64,000 nucleotides of DNA from Draconibacterium aestuarii (GTDB taxonomy: Bacteria > Bacteroidota > Bacteroidia > Bacteroidales > Prolixibacteraceae): contig JAPOHD010000015.1 in the NCBI GenBank assembly GCA_026671195.1, positions 1-64,000 on the forward strand, read 5' to 3'. The position numbers and the translations under genes were made by a program. This document shows, in pieces, positions 36,876 through 45,225 of the stretch; positions within the stretch are counted from its first letter, which is position 1; each line of letters starts with the position of its first letter. The notes beneath the pieces were generated by a model. The model did no database searches and was not told the origin of the DNA. It saw only the letters and a program-made list of their open reading frames with translations.

Positions 36876-38249
36876 ATGACAAAATCAGGAGTACTGCTTT
36901 TTTTAATTCTTCTTCTTATTGTATCCTGTTCAAGCGCTGAAGTGTTGGATGAAGGAACGAAGCAAGAAAATCGCAAACCCAACATCATATATATTCTCGC
37001 TGACGATATGGGAGTTTATGATTTAGTTTGTTACGGGCAGCCACTGATAAAAACTCCAAATATAGACGAAATGGCAGCCGAAGGCATGAGGTTTACGCAA
37101 CATTATGCAGGTAGCACTGTTTGTGCACCATCGCGCGGAACTTTGATGACGGGTTTACACACCGGACATGGCTACGTAAAAGGAAACTTTGCCATGGAGA
37201 ACGAAGGTAATTTACCACTGCCTGCCGAAACAGAAACGGTAGCCGAACGCATGCAAAAGGCAGGTTATACAACCGGCATTATGGGTAAATGGGGTCTTGG
37301 TGGCCCGAACGATGAGGGACACCCCAATAAACAGGGTTTCGATTATTCGTATTGTTATTTGGATCAGCGTTTAGCACATGAATATTATCCCGATCATTTA
37401 TGGAAAAACTACGAAAAGGTAAATTTAAACGGGCAGTATAGCCACGATATTTTTGTAAAAGAATCATTGGACTTTATTGAGCGGAATAAATCTAATCCAT
37501 TCTTTTTGTATCTGCCGTTTACCATTCCACATGGTAAATTTCAGATTCCCGACGACTCGCCTTATACCAATGAAGGGTGGACAACAAATCAAAAAAATTA
37601 TGCGGCCATGATTACCAGAATGGACAAGGATATTGGGCGCATTTTCTCTTCGTTGGATTCACTGAAATTAGATAACAACACCATTGTGTTTTTTGCCAGC
37701 GACAACGGTGGAGTAAAAGGAATGAGTGACTTTTTCAAAAGCAACGGTCAACTTCGGGGGTATAAAACAGATAGTTATGAGGGAGGAATTCGAGCTCCTT
37801 TAATCGTGCGCCGGCCGGGTAAAATTCAAAAAGGAACATCTTCCGATCATATATCGGCATTTTGGGATATGATGCCTACTTTCTGTGAAATTGCAGGTAT
37901 TTCTGCTCCGAAGAATATTGATGGAATTTCTTTTCTTCCTGAACTTTTATGCGAAACGCAGAAAGAACATGATGCAATGGTTTGGGAATATTTTAATTAT
38001 AACTATGGTTGGAACCCGGGAAGCACTGTTCAACGAAATTATTTACTGAATCAGGCTGTTCGGACGGGGAATTGGAAGGGTGTTCGTAAAGATTTGTATA
38101 AAAATCCGGAGAATGTACTTGAATTGTACGATTTGAAAACAGATCCATCGGAGCAACATAACGTGGCTGATAAATACCCGGAAATTGTTCAGCAAATTTT
38201 GAAAATTATGAAGGAAGAACATGCTGATTCTGAATTTTTTGTGAAATAA
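36876..38249 (+). CDS. S1-type sulfatase (locus enzyme 7)
   Basis: 457 residues with a lipoprotein signal (LLLIVSCSS, Cys 18). The metal site is PNIIYILADDMGVYDL; the formylglycine motif is C83-A-P-S-R, then GTLMTGLHTGHGYVKGN, which resembles arylsulfatase-A-like members. GKWGLGG, FFASDNGGVKGM and YEGGIRAPLIVRRPG are present. It starts 10 bp after the GH2-like gene and 61 bp before the beta-helix gene, within the same run of closely spaced genes. Confidence 0.93.
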   Translation: MTKSGVLLFLILLLIVSCSSAEVLDEGTKQENRKPNIIYILADDMGVYDLVCYGQPLIKTPNIDEMAAEGMRFTQHYAGSTVCAPSRGTLMTGLHTGHGYVKGNFAMENEGNLPLPAETETVAERMQKAGYTTGIMGKWGLGGPNDEGHPNKQGFDYSYCYLDQRLAHEYYPDHLWKNYEKVNLNGQYSHDIFVKESLDFIERNKSNPFFLYLPFTIPHGKFQIPDDSPYTNEGWTTNQKNYAAMITRMDKDIGRIFSSLDSLKLDNNTIVFFASDNGGVKGMSDFFKSNGQLRGYKTDSYEGGIRAPLIVRRPGKIQKGTSSDHISAFWDMMPTFCEIAGISAPKNIDGISFLPELLCETQKEHDAMVWEYFNYNYGWNPGSTVQRNYLLNQAVRTGNWKGVRKDLYKNPENVLELYDLKTDPSEQHNVADKYPEIVQQILKIMKEEHADSEFFVK

Positions 38250-38310
38250 AGATAAACAGGCAGTATGAGCAATAGCTTGAATTTTAAGTAGCAATATAAA
38301 ATCTAAAACG

Positions 38311-39936
38311 ATGAAATATACGATTCTTTTATCAATTGTAGTTTTCTTTTTTTCGTGTAGCGTAAAAAACAATTTTTATGTTGATGCTGAAAACGGAAAC
38401 GACTCAAATTCGGGGCACTCGCCACAGTCAGCGTGGAAGACCCTCAACAAACTGAACCAAACGAATTTTAAACCCGGTGACCGGATTTTACTAGCGGCAG
38501 GAAGTACTTTTAAGGGGAGTTTGGAACTGAAAAATATTAGTGGGACAAAAGAAAAACCAGTCAAAATTTCGAGCTATAATAGAGATGAAAAAGGCCAACT
38601 TCCAATTATCGATTCAAAAGGATTCAATAACGGAATCTTGCTGGAGAATTGTAGCCATGTTTTGCTTACTGATATTGAGATTACAGGCAATGGTGGCGGT
38701 CAAAGAATCGGCAACAAGCCGGGAATGAACTGTGGCGTTTTGGTAACTGCAACTGTGGCTGCTGATTTTGAAAATATACAGTTAAAGAATTTGCAGGTGC
38801 ACGATATTTTTTTTGAAGAAAGCGGTTATCAGCGAGGGAAAGATGAAGTACGCACTGCCAATGGCAGCCAGAGTTATGGTTGGGGTATTCGTTTTATCAA
38901 TCAAAACGAAAAGGCTACCATTTCAGGTATTTTGGTAGAAAACTGCCGGGTTGAAAACGTGGCGCACACAGGCATAAAGTTTACAGGCGGAAACCAAAAT
39001 ATTCAGGATATTAAACTTTGCAGCAACCTGGTTTTGTTTTCGGGCGGGCCGGGAATGCAAATGAGTGGGGTTAAAAATGTGCATGTTCAAAACAATCATA
39101 TCGCAAACTCGGGCAGCAGCAACGATTCGCGAAAGTGGGGACGTGGAAGCGGTTTGTGGACCTGGGGAAGTTCAGATGTGCTGATCGAAAAAAACTCTTT
39201 TAGAAATGCAAATGGCCCCGGCGATTCTGCAGGTTGCCACATCGATTTTAACTGCACTAATGTTGTCGTTCAGTACAATCTTAGTGAAAACAATGCAGGT
39301 GGTTTTTGCGAAATTCTGGGGAACAATTATAACTGTGCCTACCGCTACAATGTAAGTATTAACGACGGTCATCGGGTGAAAGGTGAAAATGGTACTTTTC
39401 AGGAAGGAAAAATATTTTGGTTAAGTGGTTATGCAGGAAACGGAAGGAAAAGAACCGGGCCTTTTAACACTTATTTTTATAACAACACCATTTATGTTTC
39501 GAAAGACATTGTTGCTAAAATTGCCGTTGATAGAGCATCGGCCGGTGTGCTGATTGCCAATAATATTTTTTGTATTGAAGGCGAAAGCCTGGCCGTTAAA
39601 GGCGATCAATACAAACCTGAAACCGAAGGCGAATCGCGGGTAAAAAACATTGTGTTTAAAAATAACTTGTATTTGAAAGAAGGTAATTGGCCTGCCGGTG
39701 TTTTAATTCAGGACAATGCACCAATGTTTGGAAATCCTGAATTTCAGCATAAAAATGGGAAAGAGTTGAGTGATTATATTCCGGGGAATCGAGATTTAAT
39801 AAAAGACAGAGGAGTTGAAATCAAACCCATTCCGGGAGATGAAATTGGTCTTGTGCCCGGCTTAAAAGTCAGCGAAGATATCTTGGGTAATCCAATTGCC
39901 CGATTGCCCGATTTGGGGGCCATCGAAATCAACTAG
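38311..39936 (+). CDS. Right-handed parallel beta-helix lipoprotein, putative polysaccharide-active enzyme
   Basis: 541 residues with a lipoprotein signal (VVFFFSCSV, Cys 16). The NNFYVDAENGNDSNSGHSP opening and a pectin-lyase-like LNKLNQTNFKPGDRILLAAG region lead into about ten helix rungs rich in Asn and Gly (e.g. NNHIANSGSS, EKNSFRNANGPGDSAGCHI). Beta-helix proteins at such loci are lyases (PL6-like and others) or hydrolases (GH82, GH120, GH141 and others). I cannot assign a family, and no single catalytic signature is evident. It is the last gene of the locus and ends 18 bp from the convergent regulator. Confidence 0.8.
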   Translation: MKYTILLSIVVFFFSCSVKNNFYVDAENGNDSNSGHSPQSAWKTLNKLNQTNFKPGDRILLAAGSTFKGSLELKNISGTKEKPVKISSYNRDEKGQLPIIDSKGFNNGILLENCSHVLLTDIEITGNGGGQRIGNKPGMNCGVLVTATVAADFENIQLKNLQVHDIFFEESGYQRGKDEVRTANGSQSYGWGIRFINQNEKATISGILVENCRVENVAHTGIKFTGGNQNIQDIKLCSNLVLFSGGPGMQMSGVKNVHVQNNHIANSGSSNDSRKWGRGSGLWTWGSSDVLIEKNSFRNANGPGDSAGCHIDFNCTNVVVQYNLSENNAGGFCEILGNNYNCAYRYNVSINDGHRVKGENGTFQEGKIFWLSGYAGNGRKRTGPFNTYFYNNTIYVSKDIVAKIAVDRASAGVLIANNIFCIEGESLAVKGDQYKPETEGESRVKNIVFKNNLYLKEGNWPAGVLIQDNAPMFGNPEFQHKNGKELSDYIPGNRDLIKDRGVEIKPIPGDEIGLVPGLKVSEDILGNPIARLPDLGAIEIN

Positions 39937-39954
39937 TAGGAATTTGTTCCCGGG

Positions 39955-40647
39955 TTACGGTTTTACTTCAAGCAAAAAACCGCTTCCATGAATGTTTTTG
40001 ATCTCGATGTTAGGATCGTCTTTTAGGTATTTGCGAAGTTTTGTGATAAAAACATCCATGCTGCGTGCTGTAAAATAACCGTCTTCACCCCATATTTTTC
40101 GCAGGGCTGTTTCACGCGAAAGTAATTCGTTTTTATTTTGGCAAAGCAGCTTTAAAAGATCTGCTTCTTTTGGCGATAACTTTTGTTTTACCCCATCGCG
40201 TACAATACTTCGTAGTTTTGAATCGAACTGATAAGAACCAACTGAAAAATGAACCTTTTCGGGCTCGGGTTGTGCAGATTGCCGCTTTATAATTGCCTGT
40301 ATCTTACAAAGCAAAACTTCGGTGTCGAATGGTTTTGTAATGTAATCGTCGGCTCCCACGTTGTACCCTTTCAGAATATCTTCTTTTAAAGTTTTGGCGG
40401 TAAGAAAAACCATGGGAATATCTTTGTTCAGCTTTCGTATTTCGGTGCCAATGGTAAAACCGTCGATATTCGGCAGCATTACATCCAGAATACAGATATG
40501 GTACGTGTCACTTCGGAATTTATTCAGGGCCAGTTTACCGTCATCTACCCAGGTAACTATGTAATCGTTTATTTCCAGGTACGATTTCAGTACAGCTCCG
40601 AAACTCAGGTCGTCTTCAACTAAAAATATGTGATGTTTTGTTGTCAT
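39955..40647 (-). CDS. OmpR-family response regulator, RprY-like
   Basis: 230 residues. The receiver domain has acidic pocket ED11-12, phospho-acceptor D55 (ILDVMLPNIDG) and K105 (YITKPFD). A winged-helix DNA-binding domain follows (~130-228: LSPKEADLLKLLCQNKNELL, WGEDGYFTARSMDVFITKLRKYL). It resembles RprY-type regulators of Bacteroidota. Its partner kinase lies 89 bp upstream on the same strand, separated by a palindromic repeat element. Confidence 0.93.
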   Translation of the reverse strand: MTTKHHIFLVEDDLSFGAVLKSYLEINDYIVTWVDDGKLALNKFRSDTYHICILDVMLPNIDGFTIGTEIRKLNKDIPMVFLTAKTLKEDILKGYNVGADDYITKPFDTEVLLCKIQAIIKRQSAQPEPEKVHFSVGSYQFDSKLRSIVRDGVKQKLSPKEADLLKLLCQNKNELLSRETALRKIWGEDGYFTARSMDVFITKLRKYLKDDPNIEIKNIHGSGFLLEVKP

Positions 40648-40660
40648 TCCTTATTTTCTC

Positions 40661-40725
40661 TGTCATTTCGAACCGAGTGAGAAATCTGTTACAGATTCCT
40701 ATGTCGTTCCTTCATCGGAATGACA
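40661..40725. repeat. Palindromic repeat element (TGTCATT ... AATGACA)
   Basis: A 65-bp imperfect palindrome between the kinase and regulator genes. It starts TGTCATTTCGAACCGAGTGA, ends CATCGGAATGACA, and has an inner AAATCTGTTACAGATT hairpin. Its ends match those of the hairpin at 46777-46806 and the degenerate copy at 60671-60735, pointing to a dispersed intergenic repeat of the REP/MITE kind. Confidence 0.75.
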
Positions 40726-40736
40726 ATATTTTATGA

Positions 40737-42476
40737 TTATTCCCTCACAAAAGGTAAAAATACATTAAAATTGCTTCCCTTCTCCGGTTCGCTTTGCACG
40801 TTAATTGTTCCGTGATTGGCTTCTAAAACTGCCTTTACATAACTTAGCCCCAATCCGAAACCTTTTACATTGTGAACGTTGCCGCTGGTTTGACGGTAGA
40901 ACCGTTCAAATATTTTTGCCTGCACAACTTTTGTCATCCCAATTCCTTTATCTTCCACCGAAATTAATACACCTTTGGGAAGGTTCCAGGTCGTAATTTT
41001 TATTTCGGGTGAATCAACCGAATATTTGTTGGCATTATCAATCAAATTGTAAATAACATTTGTACAGTGTATGCGGTCGGTTGAAACCATTGGATTTGCC
41101 GCATTCAAAATGGTCTCGATCTTGCCACCTCGTTTTTCAATTTGTAATGCTATTCCCTGTACAGCATCTTTTATCAGATCGTGCACATCAATAGTTTCCC
41201 AGTTAAATTCAAAATCTTTCCGGTCCAAACGGGCGATGGTCAAAATATCTTCTACCTGCCGGTTCATGCGTGCATTCTCTTTTTTTATCATTCCGGCAAA
41301 ATATTTTATTCGCTCCGGGTTGCTTACTACCTTTTCGTTGGTAATTGAATCGCTGGCCACCGAAATGGTTGCAATGGGAGTTTTAAATTCGTGCGTCATA
41401 TTGTTGATAAAATCCGATTTCATCTCAGAAATTTTCTTTTGACGCAGAATATAAAATATGCTTAAGGCAAAAGTCACCAATATAATTAAGGAGAACAGGA
41501 ACGAAGCAAGCAGCAACCAGTTTAACGACCGGTAGATAAAACTGTCTTTTTCGGGGAAGAAAACGGCCAGTTTTATGTTTTTCTGAAAAATATCGTTGGG
41601 ATAAAGTTGGGTTTGAAACTGGGTAGTGGCCACTTTAACCGAATCGGTAACCGGCAACGGGAAATCAAAAGTACTGTCGCGTTTTATACCATATTCAAAA
41701 TCGAGTGGGATATTGTTTTCCTGAAGCGACTTTTTTAGTTCCTCGTATATAAGTGTTTCGTCAATTTGCCGGATGTCCCAGGTTGAAACTTCGGTAACCA
41801 CTTTGTTGGCCAGTCGTTTAAGATTGCCGGCTTTAACTTTTACGCGCTGTGATAGCTCGGGTTTTAGAAATTCAATATCCTCCAGATTGGTAAGAAGCGA
41901 ATCGATTTTAACCGTTGTAAAAGAGTAGAGCGAGTCTGCATCCGAAATAATAGTGTCTTTTCGGAAAACAACAAACCGGTCGGTGTCAATATCTTCTCCA
42001 TCCAAAATTATGTGGTTGTTTTTATTTCCGGTGCTGAATGTATAACTGATGGATTGTGTTTTTTTAGGATGTAATGAATCATCATCGACCGTAATTTCAA
42101 TAACTGCTTCGTTGTTGCCCGGTGCAAATTCGCGTATAATCTTTACCGGCTTTTTATTGGACGGAGTCTTATGAATAACCCGAACAGAATCGTGTTTCTC
42201 GATCCACTCGATGTCTTCATCAAAATTAAAATCATTCGTTTCGTTGCTGAACCAGTTGAGGGAATCATCACTAAAAACCATGTCGTTTACCACTCCAAAA
42301 TTATGTATGTCCTCCAAACGGGTAACGGTTTGGTGCAGTGCCTCAATAACACTTCGTTTGAACATTTCATTCTTTACACGAATGGCGTTGTTCATCCAAA
42401 CCAATTGCACTGCAATTATTCCTAAAATCGAAATGCCCATTAACACAATTAATCCGGTGAAAATTTTCTTGTTCAT
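40737..42476 (-). CDS. Sensor histidine kinase, RprX-like
   Basis: 579 residues. TM1 lies at ~8-27, an extracytoplasmic sensor domain at ~30-315 is unusually acidic (e.g. DFNFDEDIEWIEK), and TM2 lies at ~318-345. HisKA carries H362 (NNMTHEFKTPIATISVASD), and HATPase has NLIDNANKYS, EDKGIGM and GFGLGLSYVKAVLEANHG. Together with the downstream OmpR-type regulator it forms a two-component pair resembling RprXY. Divergent to it is a secreted charged protein (42615), a plausible target. Confidence 0.93.
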   Translation of the reverse strand: MNKKIFTGLIVLMGISILGIIAVQLVWMNNAIRVKNEMFKRSVIEALHQTVTRLEDIHNFGVVNDMVFSDDSLNWFSNETNDFNFDEDIEWIEKHDSVRVIHKTPSNKKPVKIIREFAPGNNEAVIEITVDDDSLHPKKTQSISYTFSTGNKNNHIILDGEDIDTDRFVVFRKDTIISDADSLYSFTTVKIDSLLTNLEDIEFLKPELSQRVKVKAGNLKRLANKVVTEVSTWDIRQIDETLIYEELKKSLQENNIPLDFEYGIKRDSTFDFPLPVTDSVKVATTQFQTQLYPNDIFQKNIKLAVFFPEKDSFIYRSLNWLLLASFLFSLIILVTFALSIFYILRQKKISEMKSDFINNMTHEFKTPIATISVASDSITNEKVVSNPERIKYFAGMIKKENARMNRQVEDILTIARLDRKDFEFNWETIDVHDLIKDAVQGIALQIEKRGGKIETILNAANPMVSTDRIHCTNVIYNLIDNANKYSVDSPEIKITTWNLPKGVLISVEDKGIGMTKVVQAKIFERFYRQTSGNVHNVKGFGLGLSYVKAVLEANHGTINVQSEPEKGSNFNVFLPFVRE

Positions 42477-42555
42477 GCTTCAAATATAGGTATTTCTAAA
42501 GGTGGTTTTCCGATTTTAACTTTTCCTTAACAGAGTTTAACCAGGTCTTAACGGG

Positions 42556-42583
42556 TTGATAGTAAGAATGTAGACTATCTTTG
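42556..42583 (+). promoter_or_regulatory. Bacteroidota promoter TTG-N17-TATCTTTG
   Basis: TTG at 42556-42558 and an exact TAnnTTTG box at 42576-42583, with 17 bp between, 31 bp before the ATG at 42615. It lies in the divergent region between the RprX-like kinase and the charged secreted protein, and fits the phylum's primary sigma factor consensus. Confidence 0.7.
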
Positions 42584-42614
42584 TTTCAGAAATTAAAATC
42601 GAAAAATTTATATC

Positions 42615-43520
42615 ATGAGAAGCATTTTATCACTAACAGGAATTTTGGCCCTGATTGTTGTACTTACATCTGCAATTTCAATTCACCAAACTCCGCAGGA
42701 TCCGCCACGCGGCAAAAAGGAGAAAAAACACATTAAAATGGTAAAAGTGGATGACAATGGAAAAAAAATGGAAATCGATACCGTAATGAATGTTGATGAG
42801 GTGTTGGTGTGGAACGGCGATACCATTGACGGCGGGAAAGCCCTTAAATGGGTTTCGGAGGAGGACTTTGACATGGATTTCGATTTCGATATTGAAAACG
42901 ACGGTGAAGGAAATGTATTTATTTTAAGGTCGGGGAAAGGTCGTGCCCCCATGGCTCACGAATATAAAATAGAGGGCGATTCAGCAAAAAAATACCGGAT
43001 AAAAGTTATTTCAGATGGCGATCCCGGTGATTTTGATGTTCTGAAATGGAAAAGCATAGGCGATGATGACGTGTTTTTGGGTGCTCCCCAAGGTGCTCAT
43101 AAGATGATGTTTTTTGGCGATCGTAAAAAAGGAAACGTAATTGATTTGAGCGATCCCGGGATTATCTCTTTTGAGAAAAAAGAGTTAAAAAACGGCAAAG
43201 AAAAAATTATAATTATACGTGAGAAACCTTTGGATAAGGATGTGGAACTGAACGAAGAGATTATTATTAAAGGAGCTGGAAATGCACCTATGATTTTTGG
43301 CGAAGGTATGCCACACAAATCAAAACAGATTAAAGTGATAGCAGGCGACGACGGTAAAGTTGAAATTCTGGAAGACGGGAAAGTGTGGAGCGTGGAAAAG
43401 GGTGATGAGGATACAAAAGTGATCGAAAAAGACGGTAAAAAAATTATCATCAAAAAACGAAAAGAGGGCGGAGAGATGAAAGTCGATGTGGAAGTAGAAG
43501 AGGAAATAAAAGAACAATAG
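42615..43520 (+). CDS. Secreted, highly charged hypothetical protein
   Basis: 301 residues with a signal peptide (MRSILSLTGILALIVVLTSAIS). The mature part is unusually rich in Lys, Asp and Glu, with tracts such as EEDFDMDFDFDIENDGEG and a basic-acidic C-terminus (KKIIIKKRKEGGEMKVDVE). Short KKIIIK / EKIIIIRE strands recur, suggesting repeated beta-hairpins. I recognise no domain. It is transcribed divergently from the RprX-like kinase from a clear promoter and ends at a strong terminator, so it is a single-gene unit and may be under RprXY control (inference). Confidence 0.75.
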   Translation: MRSILSLTGILALIVVLTSAISIHQTPQDPPRGKKEKKHIKMVKVDDNGKKMEIDTVMNVDEVLVWNGDTIDGGKALKWVSEEDFDMDFDFDIENDGEGNVFILRSGKGRAPMAHEYKIEGDSAKKYRIKVISDGDPGDFDVLKWKSIGDDDVFLGAPQGAHKMMFFGDRKKGNVIDLSDPGIISFEKKELKNGKEKIIIIREKPLDKDVELNEEIIIKGAGNAPMIFGEGMPHKSKQIKVIAGDDGKVEILEDGKVWSVEKGDEDTKVIEKDGKKIIIKKRKEGGEMKVDVEVEEEIKEQ

Positions 43521-43543
43521 AAAACAATTAAACAGTGAAGCTG

Positions 43544-43580
43544 AAAAGCCGGAACGAGTATATTCGTTCCGGCTTTTTTT
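43544..43580 (+). terminator. Rho-independent terminator
   Basis: A perfect 14-bp stem, AAAAGCCGGAACGA with TCGTTCCGGCTTTT, loop GTATAT, then a T run. It lies 23 bp after the charged secreted protein. Confidence 0.93.
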
Positions 43581-43815
43581 GACCTTTTTGGGTCGGTGGT
43601 TGAACGACTTGGGATATAACTCCGTACAAAAAAGTCGCATTTTTGTCGAAGAATTTAGAACAGTAATAACAATCGCGACACTGATGCTGCACAGTCTTTG
43701 AGTTGGAAATTGTTTGATTGAGTTATTAGATTAGGATTTGGATTTAAGTTGAAAAGGAGGGAGACTGTAGGCAGCAGAAATATATATACCTTTACACACA
43801 ATCAATATTTAAATT

Positions 43816-43842
43816 GGCGGGAAGACGTTCCCGCCTTTTTTT
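43816..43842 (+). terminator. Orphan rho-independent terminator
   Basis: GGCGGGAA and TTCCCGCC form a perfect 8-bp stem around GACG, followed by seven T. No plus-strand gene ends nearby, so it may end a small RNA; a TACCTTTA box (one mismatch to TAnnTTTG) lies about 25 bp upstream of the stem. Confidence 0.75.
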
Positions 43843-43928
43843 ATGAAGTTGCGTTAAAGATTACATATAGAAAGCTCTTTAGAATCAGTTGTGTTTATGC
43901 TGTTATTCAGCAGAATCAAACAAATTCA

Positions 43929-44303
43929 TTAACCCAGTTCAGTCATTCGTTTTTCAACATTTGCAAAAACCTCATTCAGCTCTGTTGTTGGGCTAAAATC
44001 CATAAGTTTAATATCCTCTTTTACGATAAGTGTATGTCCTCCCGGAAGATAAAAAGCTTCGCCGGCCGAAATAACTTCTTCACTGCCATCATGATAAATA
44101 ATCTGCATGCTACCTTCAAATAAATAACCCCAGTGCGGACAATGACAAAGATCGTTGGTTAGTCCTTTTAATAAAGGTGTAAAATCAGTCCCTTTTGGTA
44201 ATTCGTGGTAAGCTATAGTGTGCCCGCCAAATCCTTCCTGCTTGCGCAGTATCATACCCGGTGTTTCTTTTACTACTGTAATGTCTTCTTTTTTAATTTT
44301 CAT
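43929..44303 (-). CDS. Cupin-domain protein
   Basis: 124 residues forming one cupin barrel: CHCPHWGYLFEGSMQIIYHDG (motif 1 region, ~53-73), then SAGEAFYLPGGHTLIV (motif 2, ~78-93). The canonical G(X)5HXH motif is replaced by a CHCPHWG sequence, so metal binding may involve Cys/His or be altered. Enzyme or sensor function is unknown. The gene is isolated, transcribed toward the orphan terminator. Confidence 0.8.
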   Translation of the reverse strand: MKIKKEDITVVKETPGMILRKQEGFGGHTIAYHELPKGTDFTPLLKGLTNDLCHCPHWGYLFEGSMQIIYHDGSEEVISAGEAFYLPGGHTLIVKEDIKLMDFSPTTELNEVFANVEKRMTELG

Positions 44304-44455
44304 TGCACTAAATTTTGGTTAAACATAATGTGTCTGCATTTATAAGTTAAGATTTTAAAAAGAGACAAGCAACTCTTTTAGTGCTTTTCTGTGAAATCGA
44401 CTCTCTTTCAATTTGCCTTTTGGCTTTGTTACGTTATTAAAATCAACAATAGGTT

Positions 44456-44463
44456 TATATTTG
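44456..44463 (+). promoter_or_regulatory. -7 element (TATATTTG)
   Basis: An exact TAnnTTTG match 23 bp before the GNAT start at 44487. No TTG at a suitable distance is seen, so support is limited. Confidence 0.35.
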
Positions 44464-44486
44464 TGCGTTCAACATAGAGCGAAGAT

Positions 44487-44945
44487 ATGATAACGATAAG
44501 AGCAGCAGTAGAGCAAGATAGCAAAGCGATAATGGAAGGAATCCTCGGAATGGCGGAACATGTAAAACAAACGGAAATGGTAACGGCAACAGAGCAGGAT
44601 ATAAAGGACTCGGTTTTTAAACCCGGCAGCCATGTAGAAGTTTTTCTGGCCGAGACCGAAAATAAACAAGTTTGCGGCTATACATTGATCTTTAAAACTT
44701 TCTCGACGTTTAAAGCAACAACCAACTATTATATCGAAGATTTATTTGTGTTTCCTGAATACCGGGGAAAAGGAATTGGCTTAAAACTGCTTAATTTTGT
44801 TAAAAACCACGCCCGAAACCAAGGTGCCGATATGGTGGAATGGTATGTAAATAATGCAAATACAGGTGCACTTGATTTTTACAATAGCCTGGGCGCTAAG
44901 GTGCTCGATTATAAATCGATTTATTATATGGAGCTTGACAAATAG
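44487..44945 (+). CDS. GNAT family N-acetyltransferase
   Basis: 152 residues with the GNAT fold. Motif A is YYIEDLFVFPEYRGKGIGLKLL (about 81-102, acetyl-CoA loop RGKGIG at 93-98), and the C-terminal part is ADMVEWYVNNANTGALDFYNSLGA. The WxVxxxNxxAxxFYxxLGA pattern is that of the diamine/polyamine and thialysine acetyltransferase group, though the substrate is not certain. It is a single gene with its own likely promoter. Confidence 0.88.
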   Translation: MITIRAAVEQDSKAIMEGILGMAEHVKQTEMVTATEQDIKDSVFKPGSHVEVFLAETENKQVCGYTLIFKTFSTFKATTNYYIEDLFVFPEYRGKGIGLKLLNFVKNHARNQGADMVEWYVNNANTGALDFYNSLGAKVLDYKSIYYMELDK

Positions 44946-45178
44946 AATATTACTACTCTTTTTTGCAACATGTAGGCCCGTAAATGTTTGACCGAATATT
45001 TCCTGATTTGGTTTCATCTCTAAATTGAGATGTAATTATTGCCAACTATTCCGTGCTTATTTCAGTCGGGAACCTTAAAGGTCGAATTATTGATTTGAAT
45101 CCTCATTTTTACCGTAAAGATTTGTTAAATCCGCCTGAACAACTTGACTGTTATTTTCTTAATGATATAAAAAAAGGA

Positions 45179-45186
45179 TACTTTTG
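45179..45186 (+). promoter_or_regulatory. -7 element (TACTTTTG) for gpmI
   Basis: An exact TAnnTTTG match 39 bp before the ATG at 45226. It supports the downstream start, because the longer frame's start at 45184 would fall inside the promoter. Confidence 0.5.
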
Positions 45187-45225
45187 TCCGTTCAAAACAA
45201 GTTTACAACAAAAAATAATATAGAA

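Larger units (their letters stand above)
43521..43928. other. Gene-poor intergenic region with two terminators
   Basis: No convincing coding sequence in about 400 bp. It holds the terminator of the gene ending at 43520 (43544-43580) and a second hairpin-T7 terminator at 43816-43842 that has no gene in front of it on the plus strand. Confidence 0.5.

Noticed and set aside
43749-44123. Plus-strand frame over the orphan terminator
   Set aside because: It runs through a strong terminator and is antisense to the cupin gene; composition is not protein-like.
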